DNA from: Trichoplax sp. H2
Lineage: Eukaryota > Placozoa > Uniplacotomia > Trichoplacea
NCBI GenBank assembly: GCA_003344405.1
Contig: NOWV01000048.1
Coordinates: 421,134 to 485,133, forward strand
Reading direction: 5' to 3'
DNA: 64,000 nt
Under the pieces are notes generated by a model. That model made no database searches. It worked only from the letters and a program-made list of their open reading frames with translations, and was not told the DNA's origin. This document shows, piece after piece, positions 10,769 to 24,500 of the stretch. The translations under genes and the position numbers were made by a program. Positions within the stretch are counted from its first letter, which is position 1. The number at the start of each line of letters is the position of its first letter.

Positions 10769-13584
10769 ATGGAGTCGACACTGCGAGTAGAAGATGTGAA
10801 AAAAATGAAGGTATGTACGCCAATGGAGAATTCTTCTCTATCATTTCGACCTATTAGTTCTAGAATATATCATAGCTCTTGTAATCAGTTATCTGTGGTA
10901 TTACATGAGGTAGCTGTCACCTTATTCGTGAGCATTGCTACTAGTAATCAAATACTGCATCATTGGATGACAAATCTTGTGTACTGTACAGTGTCCAGCA
11001 CAGTACGATGCTAAGCTTGTTTCTATGTCCAACTTTGGATTGAACATGAGCGCTTAGCATTAGCCTTAGCTTGTAGGAATGATCTCAAAATTTTAGTGAC
11101 TCGTTATGCTCATGTGGATTGGATAGTCTTATTAATCATGCTATCTCGCTCGACTAAAACTGCAATAGGTGACACAGCATTAGCTTACGCCTTGCGAGCT
11201 ACTGAAATCGTGTCATACACTAAGTCATGACCGGGGCCTCATTGCTGTTGTTGTTGCCAGTGTTTCTCACTAAGCGTTATAGACCTTTACTAATTCCAGC
11301 GTATCTAAACTTGCTTACATAGCTTGTCCAGGTCCAAACTCTTTCATTCTACTATAATGTTTTCTAGTATACATCGTTAGCAATACAACCAACTACGGTA
11401 CTGCTTGCAATAAAATTCCATGTTGTTAACAAATATTTTTATACTGTATATAATGTACAATTATGATTGGCGTCTGACTAAAAGTTGGAAATAAATTTCA
11501 ATGTAGGTTTCAGACTTAAAACGAGAATTAAAGGTGCGCAGTTTATCCACAACAGGGAGTAAAGAGAAGCTCATCGCCCGTTTGGAAGAGGAAATCGAAA
11601 CTGGTACATATAACTGTGATAGCATGATATCGATATACGTACGCTTACTAAAGCTTTTCTAGACCTACAGTAAACGCGATGAGAGCGAAATAGCTGTTTA
11701 TCAATAGGATCGTAATGCGTACATCCATGGTCACTCTATTACAGCGACTTGACTCACTATTCTAATTAGAAATGACCAATTAGATTAAAGCTTACTCAAT
11801 TCGAAGAAAGTTTTTCTCGTTGATTTCAAGTAGCAATGACGTTTGTAGGATAATGGATAAAGCAAAGTAGATGCTTATGAATACGATCGCAACAGATAAA
11901 TAGTTATTGGGTTCAATGATACTATATGTGCTAGTAACTTGCTCTATGCAAATACTTACCAATAATCACAATAAGCGCTGTAATTCACTATATTTGATAA
12001 ATTGTTCAGTAGTTTAACATTTGTGAGGGTAACATTTACTGCTCATCTATCACTCCGATATAGAAAATGTGGCCTTGGACGATGACAACGTTGAAGAGAG
12101 TGGCAATGTAGAAGATCTTGGTGAAGTAAGTAGGCCGAACAAACTTGGCATGATCATTATAACTAACGATTGACTCTATTTTTCCTTGAACACCTTACGC
12201 TGCTTATATGTCACCTAGTCTGCGTAAAACGTGAAATATATTGACGCGTATGCCATAATTAAAATTCCTTTACTTTCATAATTAGGATGATGATCTTCTA
12301 GCCGGTAGTACTGCCAATACTAATGACCTGTAAGTAGATGTCTTTATCGTTAATGCAATTATATCATCAAACATTAATGTTATCATTGCTTACTGAAGGA
12401 AAGACAATGACAATAATAAAGCAGAAATCAAGGTTGACGTCAGTTAACTAATAATTTAATTATTGTAGCGTTCTTTTCACCTTAATGATGTCTAAATATT
12501 TAAATGTCATGATATACAGTAGTCCCTTTTTACTAAGTTTATATCTAATATAAAGTTCCTTATCATATCTGATAGGATGAAGAAGTAAAAAATGTGAGCG
12601 GTTCTGCTGACAACTCTGAGGAAAAAAAGTTAGTAATCCAATACTTTAAGCTATTAATTGACGTGCGGACGATCATCTTGCCAAAATGTCCTATAACTCT
12701 TCAATAATGTAATCCCTTCTACATCAATTATTTTGCACTGTACTATAGTGTGACAACGAAGCCGATATCGGAAGCAGAGCGCAAAGCTGCAAGGGCTGCT
12801 AGGTTTAATATCCCAACCTCACCTGAAGAGGCAGCGAAAAAGGAAGCCAGAGCAAAACGGTTAGAGCTACAGCATATTTATATATCCGCTATAAAAATAT
12901 AATATACTACCCTCATAGTAAGAACATTTTAATACACGCTTCATCTATGTTAACATTATTTTCTAATCATAATTTATATTTTGCAGGTTTGGAATAGAAG
13001 GTACAGGTGACAATCAATTTAAGCTGCGTTGAGAACTATTAGAGTACTGTAGTATCAGTTACTTATGATAAATTGAAATCTGCCTTACAGAATCATCAAC
13101 TACTTCCACTATAATACTTAATCCTGAAGAGGTAGGTTACATCGTAATATTGGTACATGATTATGCTTCGTAAGAGTAATTGTGAAAATATACTCTGATT
13201 CATTGTTTCAGCATTTGGATAAATTAAAGAAGCGAGGTGAACGTTTCGGAGTTTCGGTGTCCCCAACAATGCAAAAAGTGAGTATACTGCATTTATAAGG
13301 AATTGGAGTTATTGCAGAGATTTAAATTGCCGTCTATTGTATTGTAATAAGATTGATCAGGTAGATCGGCTACTAAAAAGGAAGGAGAAATTTGGTGCAG
13401 CTTCTGTAGCTGGCGGTGATTTAGAGGTATGTAGTTGAATACTGTAAAGTATAGTTGCTCAGTATGTGCTCACATCTTCAACTAGATTCAACTTAATTAT
13501 AGTTATAACATCTCTCATTAATTTCCACTGCTTTGTATACAGTCTCGAAAAAAGATGCGAGCAGAACGCTTTGGAGTGCAATAA
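10769..13584 (+). CDS. SARNP: SAP-domain ribonucleoprotein SARNP (CIP29/Hcc-1/Tho1)
   Basis: A nuclear RNA/DNA-binding protein of the TREX mRNA export pathway that cooperates with DDX39B and ALYREF (family knowledge). Twelve exons, total 678 nt, 225 residues (human 210): 10769-10810, 11507-11603, 12064-12125, 12286-12329, 12399-12432, 12576-12628, 12749-12859, 12987-13006, 13091-13131, 13212-13277, 13361-13426 and 13543-13584 (TAA). The N-terminal SAP domain has VEDVKKMKVSDLKRELKVRS and SKEKLIARL. An acidic middle follows. The C-terminal half carries repeated R(A/E)RFG-type motifs (ARAARFNIP, ARAKRFGIE, RGERFGVSV, RKEKFGAAS, RAERFGVQ stop), which contact the helicase in homologues. The RFG repeats make the call secure. 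Several exons are under 50 nt. Confidence 0.96.
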
Positions 13585-15427
13585 TGAATTAAGAACCTTG
13601 TTGAATGGACCCTACTACTGTCGTGCAACAGTTCTCTCCGGCCTTTAGAATATGTTTACTTCGAATTTAAGATTATGTTTTATCACCTTTTGCTGCAATG
13701 TCTACTTCTGTCTGGTTAGGAATGACATTTGTAGAAGAGCATACATGTAGGGTATAACATGTACATAGAAATTGTTGTTGATATATTCCTATTTTAATTT
13801 AAATTAACAGTTTTCTGCCTATGTTACCTTAAATATATATATTTTAAAAAGTTACCGATTCCAATTGTATTATTTAGCCTAATGATGAATTGATATCGAT
13901 AGGCTAGTTTTCCTGTAATGTTAGCATTAGCATTACTATTTTAGGATCGGGCGTACAAATACGTTCTTAAATCTAGCTGTGTAGGTATATTGCTACGTCT
14001 GCATTGGGCTTTATATCGTAATCTGTGTTATACAAACGCAAATTGTTAAATGCAGAGTAACTAAATATCTAATTGTAAGTTGTATAGATGCTATCCTAAT
14101 GAGTTTACATTTGCCTGCTTGACACGTATTAGTTTATTCAATCACATTGTATAAACCCGTGTTGTAATCCTTCGGTTTTAAATATTTGTATTTTGCCCGT
14201 ACATGTCGTTTCCGGTACTCTGCATTTACAAATAATGCAAATACACTTTGTCGATTTTTGTATTGTAAGTTATTTTGTTGTATTGGATAATAAATTGCTA
14301 TCTCGTCTCGTCATTTACCTTTAGCCTATTGTGCAAGATGAAATTTAGAGTTACGCTTTGAGTTGGTATGTGGAAGTTTTTATTTATCATATTAGTGCAT
14401 GCACCTCCATAGTTTTTAAGATTTTTCAACTTATCTGAAACACTTTATTAATTAATAACAATCTGTATACTGTACTGTACATTGCTTCTTGATAAAGCTA
14501 TTGCATTCATAGCATGCTAACGGAGACTTCATGCAAACCATTCCATGAAGGATTGGATTGCTATGTCTAGGCATGGACTACTAGGTCATTGCTAGCAAGT
14601 TATTCTCTATCTTACAACTAGCGATGAAAAAGAAATGAGTCAATATCAATTCTTATGACGACGAGCTGATTAAAAAGTTCTAGAGTTTTTTTTCATCTCG
14701 ATTTCCGTTATGCCTACGAGATTGTATCATTATACTCGTACTTACTTATTTTTGTTGATCCTAATTGGCATCACCGACCCAGTTATATGGTATAAGCAAG
14801 GACTTCTGAGACAGATGCTATCTATCTAGTCCCTGGTATACAGTAATAAGTCTGCCTAGCAATACTGCTGTAGAACCCACGCTCGTTATACTTCGCGTAC
14901 TAAATACAGTCTACAATACGGACTCTGTATTCACTTGTACTTTTTTTACTTTATATTAATTAATTATCGCTGTCGCTTCGCACTGAGTATACCTAACTCC
15001 TGTAATAGGTGTTAAACCTGTTCGAATCAAACCATTTAAGCTACAATCAAATCCTTATTATTCTTACTACATCCGGACACCATATTGTGAGGAAGCGTTT
15101 GTATACTATACAGTAGTATATCGTACAACACTACATATCCTAAGGATTTTGCGCATAACTGAGTAACTTACTGGTCTCTAGTTAACTTGTGAGGACTCTG
15201 AGTCTACCGTACAGTGTACTGTACACTGTACGGTGCTGTACTGTACCACAATTACTGCTGGGCCTCTCACCTTTGCCGTACAGTATTCCAAAACAAATTA
15301 ATTTTTTTTGCCAAGACCGCTGCCACTATCGATATTATGGACATTGTATTAACTACTGCTGGTTATTAACGCCAAGCAAAGACCTCACTAGATTTGTATT
15401 AAGATATTAAGGATAAATGCATCATCC
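13585..15427. other. SARNP-SMG5 intergenic region
   Basis: No gene recognised. AT-rich; includes the presumed SARNP 3' UTR and the SMG5 promoter. A short TACWG cluster lies at 15208-15247. The open frame at 15189-15410 begins inside that cluster and has no family resemblance. Confidence 0.55.
15208..15247. repeat. Short TACWG cluster in the SMG5 upstream region
   Basis: Tiles 'taccgtacagtgtactgtac' and 'actgtacggtgctgtactgt' lie about 180-220 bp before the SMG5 start codon. Together with the SARNP and Groucho arrays, this places TACWG upstream of three of the plus-strand genes. Confidence 0.7.
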
Positions 15428-18400
15428 ATGAGTCGAGCTCATAATCTTAATAAAGCGGATTGCAGGCGCTTATACCGGTATACAGTAATTACTAATTAAT
15501 TAATTTGATTTGACTTTTGATCATGTTCAATAAAAGTAAACAGTCTACGTAGTTTTTTTCCTCTCCTTCGTTTACAATATTTGCAAATACGGAGTTGTAA
15601 ATTGTTCTGCAGCCAGTTAGTAACACTTAATGATGATCTAAAACAGTGTGATAATACATTTAACTTCTGCATACTCTTAGTATTGTAAGTTAATGATTAC
15701 TAAAGTTTGTGCGATAAGCGTTAGTCAGGCTCTGGCTAGGTCCTTGTGTGAGCTCAAATAGTGATATTACGATGACGTACTCTTACACTTGTATGCGAGA
15801 TTTGGTAAACTTGTAATCGTAGCAATTATCTACGCTTAAATTGTCTTTATTCTCTATCCATCTATTCAAAATTGATCAACAACCTCATCAAAATACTAAC
15901 TAATCCTTGTAAGATTGTTGATATTTTGTATTCACATTGACCTCTCGTTTAGCAATGGTGTAGATATTGCACATCGTGTTGATCACTCCATCAAGGAGAT
16001 CTCGATTGCAGCACTTTTACAGCCTCCTCATGTGGATCATCGTTTGAGGTAACACCTTGAAATTCAAAATGGGTACATGCGTACCTACGAATTATATCAT
16101 ATTATTACAGTATACTATTAGGCTATGGAACTGTAATACGATGATATTACTGTATTTTCTGTAGTGAATGTGTTAGAATAAAGCCTTATCAGCTCGATCT
16201 TAACGATAAAATTTTAGAGTACGAACGGTAGATGCACGTATTAGCAACATTTCCTATTTCTGTGTTATCATTTTTTACTCTACGTATGAATCGTAGATTA
16301 AATCATATAGACTATGAATTATTTAATGTTACGTCTTATCTGTGCAATTAATCTTAATGTAATGTAATGAAAATCTGTATCCTTAATGATTTCTGTTTGA
16401 TCATAAATGAGCAGCTTTAATACTTGTCTAATACGTAGTCTAATTTAAAATTCTTTTATTGATGCCAAAGGTTAAGAGCTATATGTGAACAATTGCTATT
16501 GTCAGATGATGAAGATATGGGAAAGATGATTGAAGATGTTATGTGGAAGAAGGTATATTACAACGTTATTAGCAAGGGACGACTGAATAAAGAGGTATAG
16601 TAAAATACCAGGTGCAGTAATTTAGTTATCGTTTATTATTCCGAAATATTTTCTAAAATTACAATCTATCTTTTTTAAAATTTTATCCTAAGAAACTAAG
16701 ATTAACCCTTTCTTTGTCGCTACAACTTAGATGTAGATGCCAATGAAACGTTGTTCTTTATTCACTCTTACTTATCGCCTATATTTTTATATTTACTCCT
16801 ATCCGGATAGGAATTACATGAAGATCTAGATACAAAGACAGCGTTTGCAAATTATTTGTTATCAGCAATAGATTTTTACAAAAGCTTTTTAAGAAAACTA
16901 GGCCAAGCGTTTAATATTGATTTAACGTGCGTATTCTTAGATAATATTGACAGTACTGATGACGATACTGAGACAGCAGGTAAGCTATATTCCAATGTCG
17001 AGCACTTAAGCTTATTATTTAGAATGTGATTGAAATAGAAATCTAAGTTTAAAACTAACTTAATTACGAGTATATAGCCTAACAAAATATCGTCGTTTCC
17101 TTTTAATGCTTTCAGATTAGTATGTCTTGTTATAGTACAGATCTTTTAAGATTAACGGCATCATGATACCCTTTTTAGCAATAACAATTACATCTCCAAA
17201 AGTTGATTGGGCAAAAGATGCAAGCGGACGATGCTTAATTTACATTGGAGATCTAGGTAAACGATATTCCCTTGTCAGTACTTTTACCTGCCCAAAATGG
17301 AATACGTAGTAATCGAGGATACCTAACTAAACTAATATTGGATTCTATTTTGATCTTAGTTAACGGAATTTTTTTTAATTATTATTTAAATTTAGCTCGC
17401 TACTACACAGATTATGATAGTGTTAAAGGCCATGAGATAGCTTTGGAACATTATCATAAAGCTATGTGTTTTCGTCCTGACTGGGGTATCTAAATTTACA
17501 TTCTGTTGTTTAGTCATAGATATTTATATCTCTATTGTTTAATAAGTCAACCAACATTTTTCCTCGAGCCTATGTCATAAATAGCATTAGTATATTTTAT
17601 TTTCTCTTCTGTTATATATAGGTATACCTCATAATCAACTGGGAACCTTACATGTCAATTTTAATTTCGGCCTGGACACTATTTATTACTACATGAGATG
17701 GTAAGATTATGCCGGCATTTATCAAAATTCCAATGACCTTTAGTCTCTAACAATATATTTTCCCTTTAGTCTATATAGCACAGTACCTTTTGATGGTATC
17801 ATTAATAACGTTAAGCGCCATATCAGCAAAACCTATAAGGAAATGCTTCAAATGCTTCAATATGGAGAACCAGAAACAATTACGCGGTAAGTTTGTTACA
17901 GTTTTTGCATCTTTTACTTAGTGGAGTAGATAATGTGGGATTACGGTACATTGTAATAATTATAAACTTGTACTACGCACAATTTATGGATGACTGCATT
18001 CAATTTTATATATACCTCAATACTTTTATTTCTATTCCTTTGTAGGGAATATATTTTGAAAAGATTAGTTATTAATTTTATATATCTTAACAGTAATCTA
18101 AGTCCAAATACCAGGTAAGAGATACTGAGATTGCCTTTAAGTTATTCATGAATAACTACGACGATTATGAATTTTTGTAATTATCATTTAATAGTATGAC
18201 GATTGAACAACTTAATGAACTTTGTGAGAAAGTAATAAAAGATTTTAAAGAATATACTGCATACGGTTTTGAGTTTTGTGAAAACGAAAGTTTATACTCC
18301 GTCAAACCGGACGCGGATTACGATCTTGTAGACTGTAATATTCTTTTTAAGTTACTGGCCGTTTTATATATGTCAGAATATAATCTGTCGCAGATGGGTA

Positions 18401-21400
18401 AGCATTGTTTATGATGTTATTTTTTTACTGACAGGTAATTAAAATCACCAAAGTAGTGATACTGCACTATATGTTTCTTATATTAAATTAGCCTTTCATT
18501 TTGCTATTTGAAGGTGCACCCCAGGAAACTATATCTGTTGCAATCATTATCGCTGTTCTAACTAGAATAGCCCAATGCGTTACGTACTATATAACCTATG
18601 GAGAGAATGAACAAGACTTAGATGATAACGATTCAGCATCGAATGCACTAAAGACCAGTGAAGGATCTAGCGATTGCCATGAAATGAATAACTACAATAG
18701 TGATAATGATAAAGATGATCCTCAAACTAAAAAAATGAAAGCAAAGAAACTATTATACAAGAAAGCTAGAGCTAGAAGACGACGTAAAACTAGTGATTCC
18801 GAAGATGAAAGTAGTGACAACAACGAAGATTATAGTGATAGCTCATTTTCTGGGAGCATATCGCATCATAGTGATTCTGAATCGCGTTCACTTCAAGTCT
18901 CTTCTTCAAGTGAATGGTCAACTGACAGTGAAAACAGTGAATCTGAATTAGTTACAGATACAGAGGAAAATATTATTGAAAATAATACAGCCTCTGGAGA
19001 AGTTCAACCAGTTATAAATGTTAATAATCATACGATTGGTGACGTTGTTGATAGTACTGATACTGTAAATCCTGAGGGGTCAAATCGCAATGACTCAGAA
19101 TGTGAAGGTAAGTAGAGCTCTAGCTTCGATAATTATAAAACGCCAACCATGTATTATTCTTTAAATGACCCCATAATAATACATTATAGTTGCAACCGAT
19201 CAGCCAGATTTTCACGTGGACATCGAGAAGCAGCGAAGACTACGCAAAATTAGTAATAAATTGCTTAATGTTTTAAAAATTGGAACAGATTGGCTGATAA
19301 GCCATGAGGAAGTTCTGGATAAATATCAAGAGGTACAGTGAGCAAATAGTGTATTTATTTCTGATATTTTTAGATTATAAATTATTATTTATTTCTTCCT
19401 TTTTCGTTATATTTACTCCATTATTTAGGATCTTGCTCAGTTTTGGTCTGATTATGCGACGCTATTAAACTGCATTATCATGACTTATCCTCAAGCAATC
19501 CAACAAAATTTTGATCAAATTGACCCTTTACCGGAGGACATCTACTTATTAGGTTTTAAGCCTTTAGAACGTATTCACATTAATATTAAGCCTAATAGCC
19601 GAAATTTGCAAAAAATCGCTAAATCCGATCTGGTAACGTATTTAGATAGATAGAAAAGATCAATAATTATTTTTAGCCGTTCATGCGCTAAAATATTAAT
19701 CCTAAGATTTGTATTGTTATCAAGACATTCAAGCGTTTAAACTATTTACTGCAGTTTGGATTTTACTTAGCATATCACAAGGTATTTAATTCAGCTTTAT
19801 ACTATCGTAATATCGTGTATTCTGCACATTTAAATACTGTATAGTTAGTACACGACAGAAACTACTTAATTTATCTTTTCGACTTATGGCTACCATTTTA
19901 AGGATGAAAATCAAATTAAAGTCATAATTAACTTCTATTAACATTTATAAGCCAATGCAAGGTTTAATTTGGGTAGCAAATGAATGTCAATTTTATGGGC
20001 CGCTTCAATTAGCTGAATATAAAGCAGAAGTTACAGTACAGAAAAGCAAGGAAGAAGAAGACAAGGTAAAGAGAATTGTGCCAATAAAGTCTTTATATGT
20101 ATCTATCAATTCATCGAAAGCTAATCTTATTACGGTCGTATTCTAACGAAAGGCAAAGGCTAAACGCCTTCAAGCTATGAAAATGATGGCGCAAATGAAA
20201 TTGAAGGTAATGCTATTTGCATTGAAATTAATTAGTAATATGCGATATATGATAAACATTTGCTATTTTATTCGATTATAGTCAGACGTAGAGTCACTTG
20301 AAGCTAACGTTGCTTCACGTGATGCAGATAAAGGAGTTACAATATCGCCCTATTTAGTACCAGATGCTTTCGCGTTTTGCAATTCTCTCAGAGCAATCCA
20401 AGACTTCAGCCATAGCGGACAACTAGTCATTATAGTGCCTCTAGCAGGTTGTATATGTAATGATCTAAAATATGCTAACTTATAACATTTGAAATTCACG
20501 AGTTTAGTTTTACTTTGAAGATTAGATGGAACTACTTATACAGTATAACCAGTAGATTAGCTGACTTAACAAACATAGATTTTCGATTTTTTCGATATTT
20601 ACCATATCTAATTTGCGAATAATAGTTGTACAGTCGCTTGATAATATGAAAAAGACAAGTGCCCAAGCCAGGCAGGCAATAAAATATTTAGAAGTTCAAT
20701 TTAAGAAAGGCAACAGGTAAGGATGACGAGATTGAATCCTTTACTTGCATTAATGAAGTAAGATGATTATTGCATGACAGTTTATGCTTTTCGTGAGGAA
20801 TTTTGGATTATTTTAAACTTCTAATGTTTTCATATGATAATATAACTACATTTATCATCTCTAGATTTACCTTAATATTACGTTGCTTTGCATAAATAAT
20901 TATACTGTATCTTCATTTACTGTATCTTGTAATACAGTAGATAATAGGTTATCTTTCTATCTGTATACATTGTTGGTGTTCGCTATTGTAATACTATCAC
21001 TTGTTCTACCATGAATCATTTACTTTACTTTGCCTCTTCAATTTACCTACATAACAAGATGGTTAAGAGCGCAAAACGATAATGAAATGTCTTCAAAGAT
21101 TAAAAGGCGGAAAAACCAAGGCCAAGAAAACTGGTAATACTACTGTACTTGCTGTTGAAATTTCTCAGTTTTCGATTGATTTTGTTCTTAGCGTTTCTTT
21201 ATATGTGGATAGTCACAATGGTAGTTTCTGTCAATAATAAGATATTATTAGCTAGCTGATTTCATTGATTCCAGTGAATTGAGTTCAATATAATTGCTGA
21301 CCAAAGGCCGTTTACTTTTAGGATTTATGAACAAATCATTGATTGCTGTTGTTACTTCAGTGAAGGCAAACAGAATATGGTAACACTATTAACAGGCATT

Positions 21401-21535
21401 GACTTACGAAATGAAGAAATAGCTGCAAATAAAGGCTTAGATTCAAATATGCTAGAACTTGCAAAAAAGCAAGATGTCAAAATAGAAAACATTAAGCTGT
21501 TTACCAAAAAATGGAAATCGTATAAGCGTAAATAA
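15428..21535 (+). CDS. SMG5: SMG5 nonsense-mediated decay factor
   Basis: An EST1-family adaptor that binds phosphorylated UPF1 with SMG7 and promotes UPF1 dephosphorylation and decay of premature-stop mRNAs. Twenty exons join in frame, 2805 nt, 934 residues (human 1016). Exon 1 is 15428-15477 and ends ...CRRLYR; later exons begin at 15953, 16471, 16811, 17179, 17396, 17622, 17770, 18046, 18195, 18514, 19190, 19429, 19707, 19952, 20153, 20282, 20626, 21059 and 21322. The 14-3-3-like/TPR part has MWKKVYYNVI, VDWAKDASGRCLIYIGDL and GIPHNQLGTL. Exon 18514-19107 encodes a Ser/Asp/Glu-rich linker with a basic KKARARRRRK patch. The C-terminal PIN domain has ISPYLVPDAFAFCNSL, QLVIIVP, AIKYLEVQFKKGNRW and VTLLTGIDL. 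As in other SMG5 proteins, the acidic active-site set looks incomplete (VQSLD where an active PIN would have Asp), so it is probably not an active nuclease. Confidence 0.96.
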
Positions 21536-24500
21536 AGTGAAAATTTGATAAAATAGAAACCTGTTTAAATGTAACTGAGCTATAGTAAATACTTAATCTT
21601 AAGAGTAGATTAATACTTGAACTGGTTGAATTGGGTTGAGCTGGACTTTTCTTAGGAGGCTGTAACATATAACATATATCTATACACCCGACATATGCTT
21701 GAAAGTATAATCTCAATTTATGAAATGTCATATGATGATAGCGGCCACATGTTAGCTGTTAGTTTCATGACGCATGATAATGATGGATTAATCCGTGGTA
21801 CATTTGATATCTTAATGTACATTTTTGGGATTACAAGAATGATAGTCTTTTGATCTAATCAATAAGCGAATATATAGCTATCATAGATATATTAGAATGT
21901 TATTCCTTCTCAGATAACTAGCTGAAATTGTGTGAGCCTGTGCAGAGCTAACTGGCCCTAATTGAAAAGGATTACATATGATAGATTATAAAAGGTTTGA
22001 CGTGCGTTACCAAGGATCTTTGAACATAGTAATTAACTTAATTTAGAAGACATTTCTTCAATTGTCTTACAATTTGTCTTAAAATGTACATAGAAGAATT
22101 GTTCTAAAAATTAATTATTTTTTAGAAGCTAAATCTCATAAACTGCAAGGATTTTGTATTATCATTTTATGATGATATACTATAGTCGTTGGACAATATA
22201 TTCGTATCCCGACTCTTAGAGTTAACATGGATAAAAGACTAAAAGTGTGATTATATTCGTTTTAGTGGATAGATAATTTCGGTACGCTATAGAAAATTTT
22301 CATACAACTTCTGGTAAAATTAACTCCATTGCAAACTGAATAGTAACGTTCAAATTAAGCTACATTTATAAATTGTCATATCATTATCATACATCATGAA
22401 AGACATCAAGAGTAGTGCTTTTGCAGTTTATTTATAGGCTGCACAATTCTAAATATAGAATCCGAGAAAGCAAAACTCATTGAATCAGCCTTCTATTTTA
22501 GAATTATAATAACAGGAACTGAGATAACTTCAAAGAATTTTAAAATCCTGAAACCGTCATTAGATATAAAATCACTAAATTCGCAATAAATTGCTTAGAG
22601 TAGTAAAAAATTGGCAACACAGGCTGCTAGTTTTGTGTTAAATGTCATGAGCTGTGATCACCTTGCAAATGCGCGCACAATCATGTGTAATAATTATAAG
22701 TATTAATAAGGCTCCTTTTGATGACTGCTAAAATTGATTTCTTACTTTCATCAATTTCTATTGTCCTTGACCTTTAAAGTGTTATTAACGATAATGAAGG
22801 GCTGTAATATAGCTATTAGCAACCATGGCAATATTTTACTCTAGTAATGAAAGTAATGATAATACTTTAATTTACATAATAGTTCTCTCGAAGTTTATTC
22901 TCCCGCAAGCTATTATGGCAACGGAAGTAGAAGTGGAATTTATCGTTCCTGACCCCACAATTGAAAAAGGAATAAGGAATAAAATTATTATGATGCTAAT
23001 TTAAAACTGTATGATTAAAAGAAAAAACGTTGACACGTTACAGCCCCTATCAGGAAAATGAAAGAAGAAAACTTACGTGATAGCTACGACAATTCAGAAA
23101 GAAATCTCTTAACAAATGTAGTAACATCTTGCAATAATAACATTTATCAATTGACAGGGTAATGACTTTTATCCTTATGAATGGACGCCCTATAGCAGTA
23201 ATCACATTCCATTTTTTTTATTTAAAGATCAATATGTGAAACAGATGATTGATTTCAAACAATAACCATATTAGATTATAGAATTAATATTGCATGGAAT
23301 TGATTGATATTGGTCGATACTGTACACATTCTTCTAAGCTATTGAAAAAAGATATGTCTAGAAAATGCTATAATAAAAGAATAATAGTTAAGAACATGAA
23401 GAAAAATAAATTCAGAAATAAAAAAAACTAAAGTGACCGTACGCATGTGATAAAATTTTCCCTATACATGTTGGAATCTATCGAAAAATAACAAAAATTA
23501 AAAGTTCATGAGTATTAAAAGTCAATTCTATAGCATTGATCTATTTCTTTTTCTTTTTCTGTTACGACCATTGATCGGTTTATTATCAAAAATATGCGAA
23601 TCAAATTCAAATTGCATCATTAATATACGGTGTCAAGCTAATTATTAATTAATATTAGTCGGGCATTTGATTTACTGGAGATCATGTTTTACTTTAAAAA
23701 TATGAAGCTTATCGGTATCTGCATGACTAAATGGATGCAAATTGCTATTAGTCTAAAGTCAGGCAAATTAAGGAACGACCTTACCTACTGATGTTAGTTA
23801 GTATTTTTTTTTGACGTGATCAGAAATCAATATTTTTATTGATTACGATAAAAATAGCACAAAGGTATATTCTCAAGTCATCAGGGCAAGGTATATATCT
23901 AATGGGTTAATTAGCTAAAGGCATGATGAAAAGATCTATTCATCTATATCGATACATCACATTATGAATGCTTTTCCATGAAAAGGATACCTTGTCTTTG
24001 ATAGACGGAAATTTTAGCTAAATATTTTATTCTACTTTTTCTTCCTTAGTTACCACCGCAAATTATAAATGACATTATAAAGCCAATTTTTGGTGCTATT
24101 CAGCATTGCTAAAGTTTCATTGATGCTCGGAACTGTTGTCCATAGCAGTAATGTAATCATTATTTAACGCTCGGAAGCTTATCTTAGCCAATTGGATTCT
24201 AAATCTAATATAAATTATAGTCTTGCTATTAAAAAAAAAAATGGTATAATGATAACGGATGATTACTTACTGTGTATTTTCAAGTCGCTTGCATATTGTG
24301 ATTTCAAAGGAGATTCCTATTTCTACCTCTTTGAAATAAAGCGGGAGTATTTCTACTATGCTTTTATTTTCTTTATTAGCTAATTTTTGGGAACAATTCT
24401 AATTATACTGATAATATGAGAGAGTCGTCATCGGTATAGTTCGCCTAGCCGAAAATTCTTTCCTTATGAATAGCATAAAACCCTTTCACAGTTATTTTCA

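Noticed and set aside
10356-11014. Overlapping open frames of 73-133 residues on both strands with YSTVQY/YCTV peptides
   Set aside because: Perfect TACWG tiles cannot form a stop in any frame, so length is no evidence of coding. The peptides are just the satellite translated.
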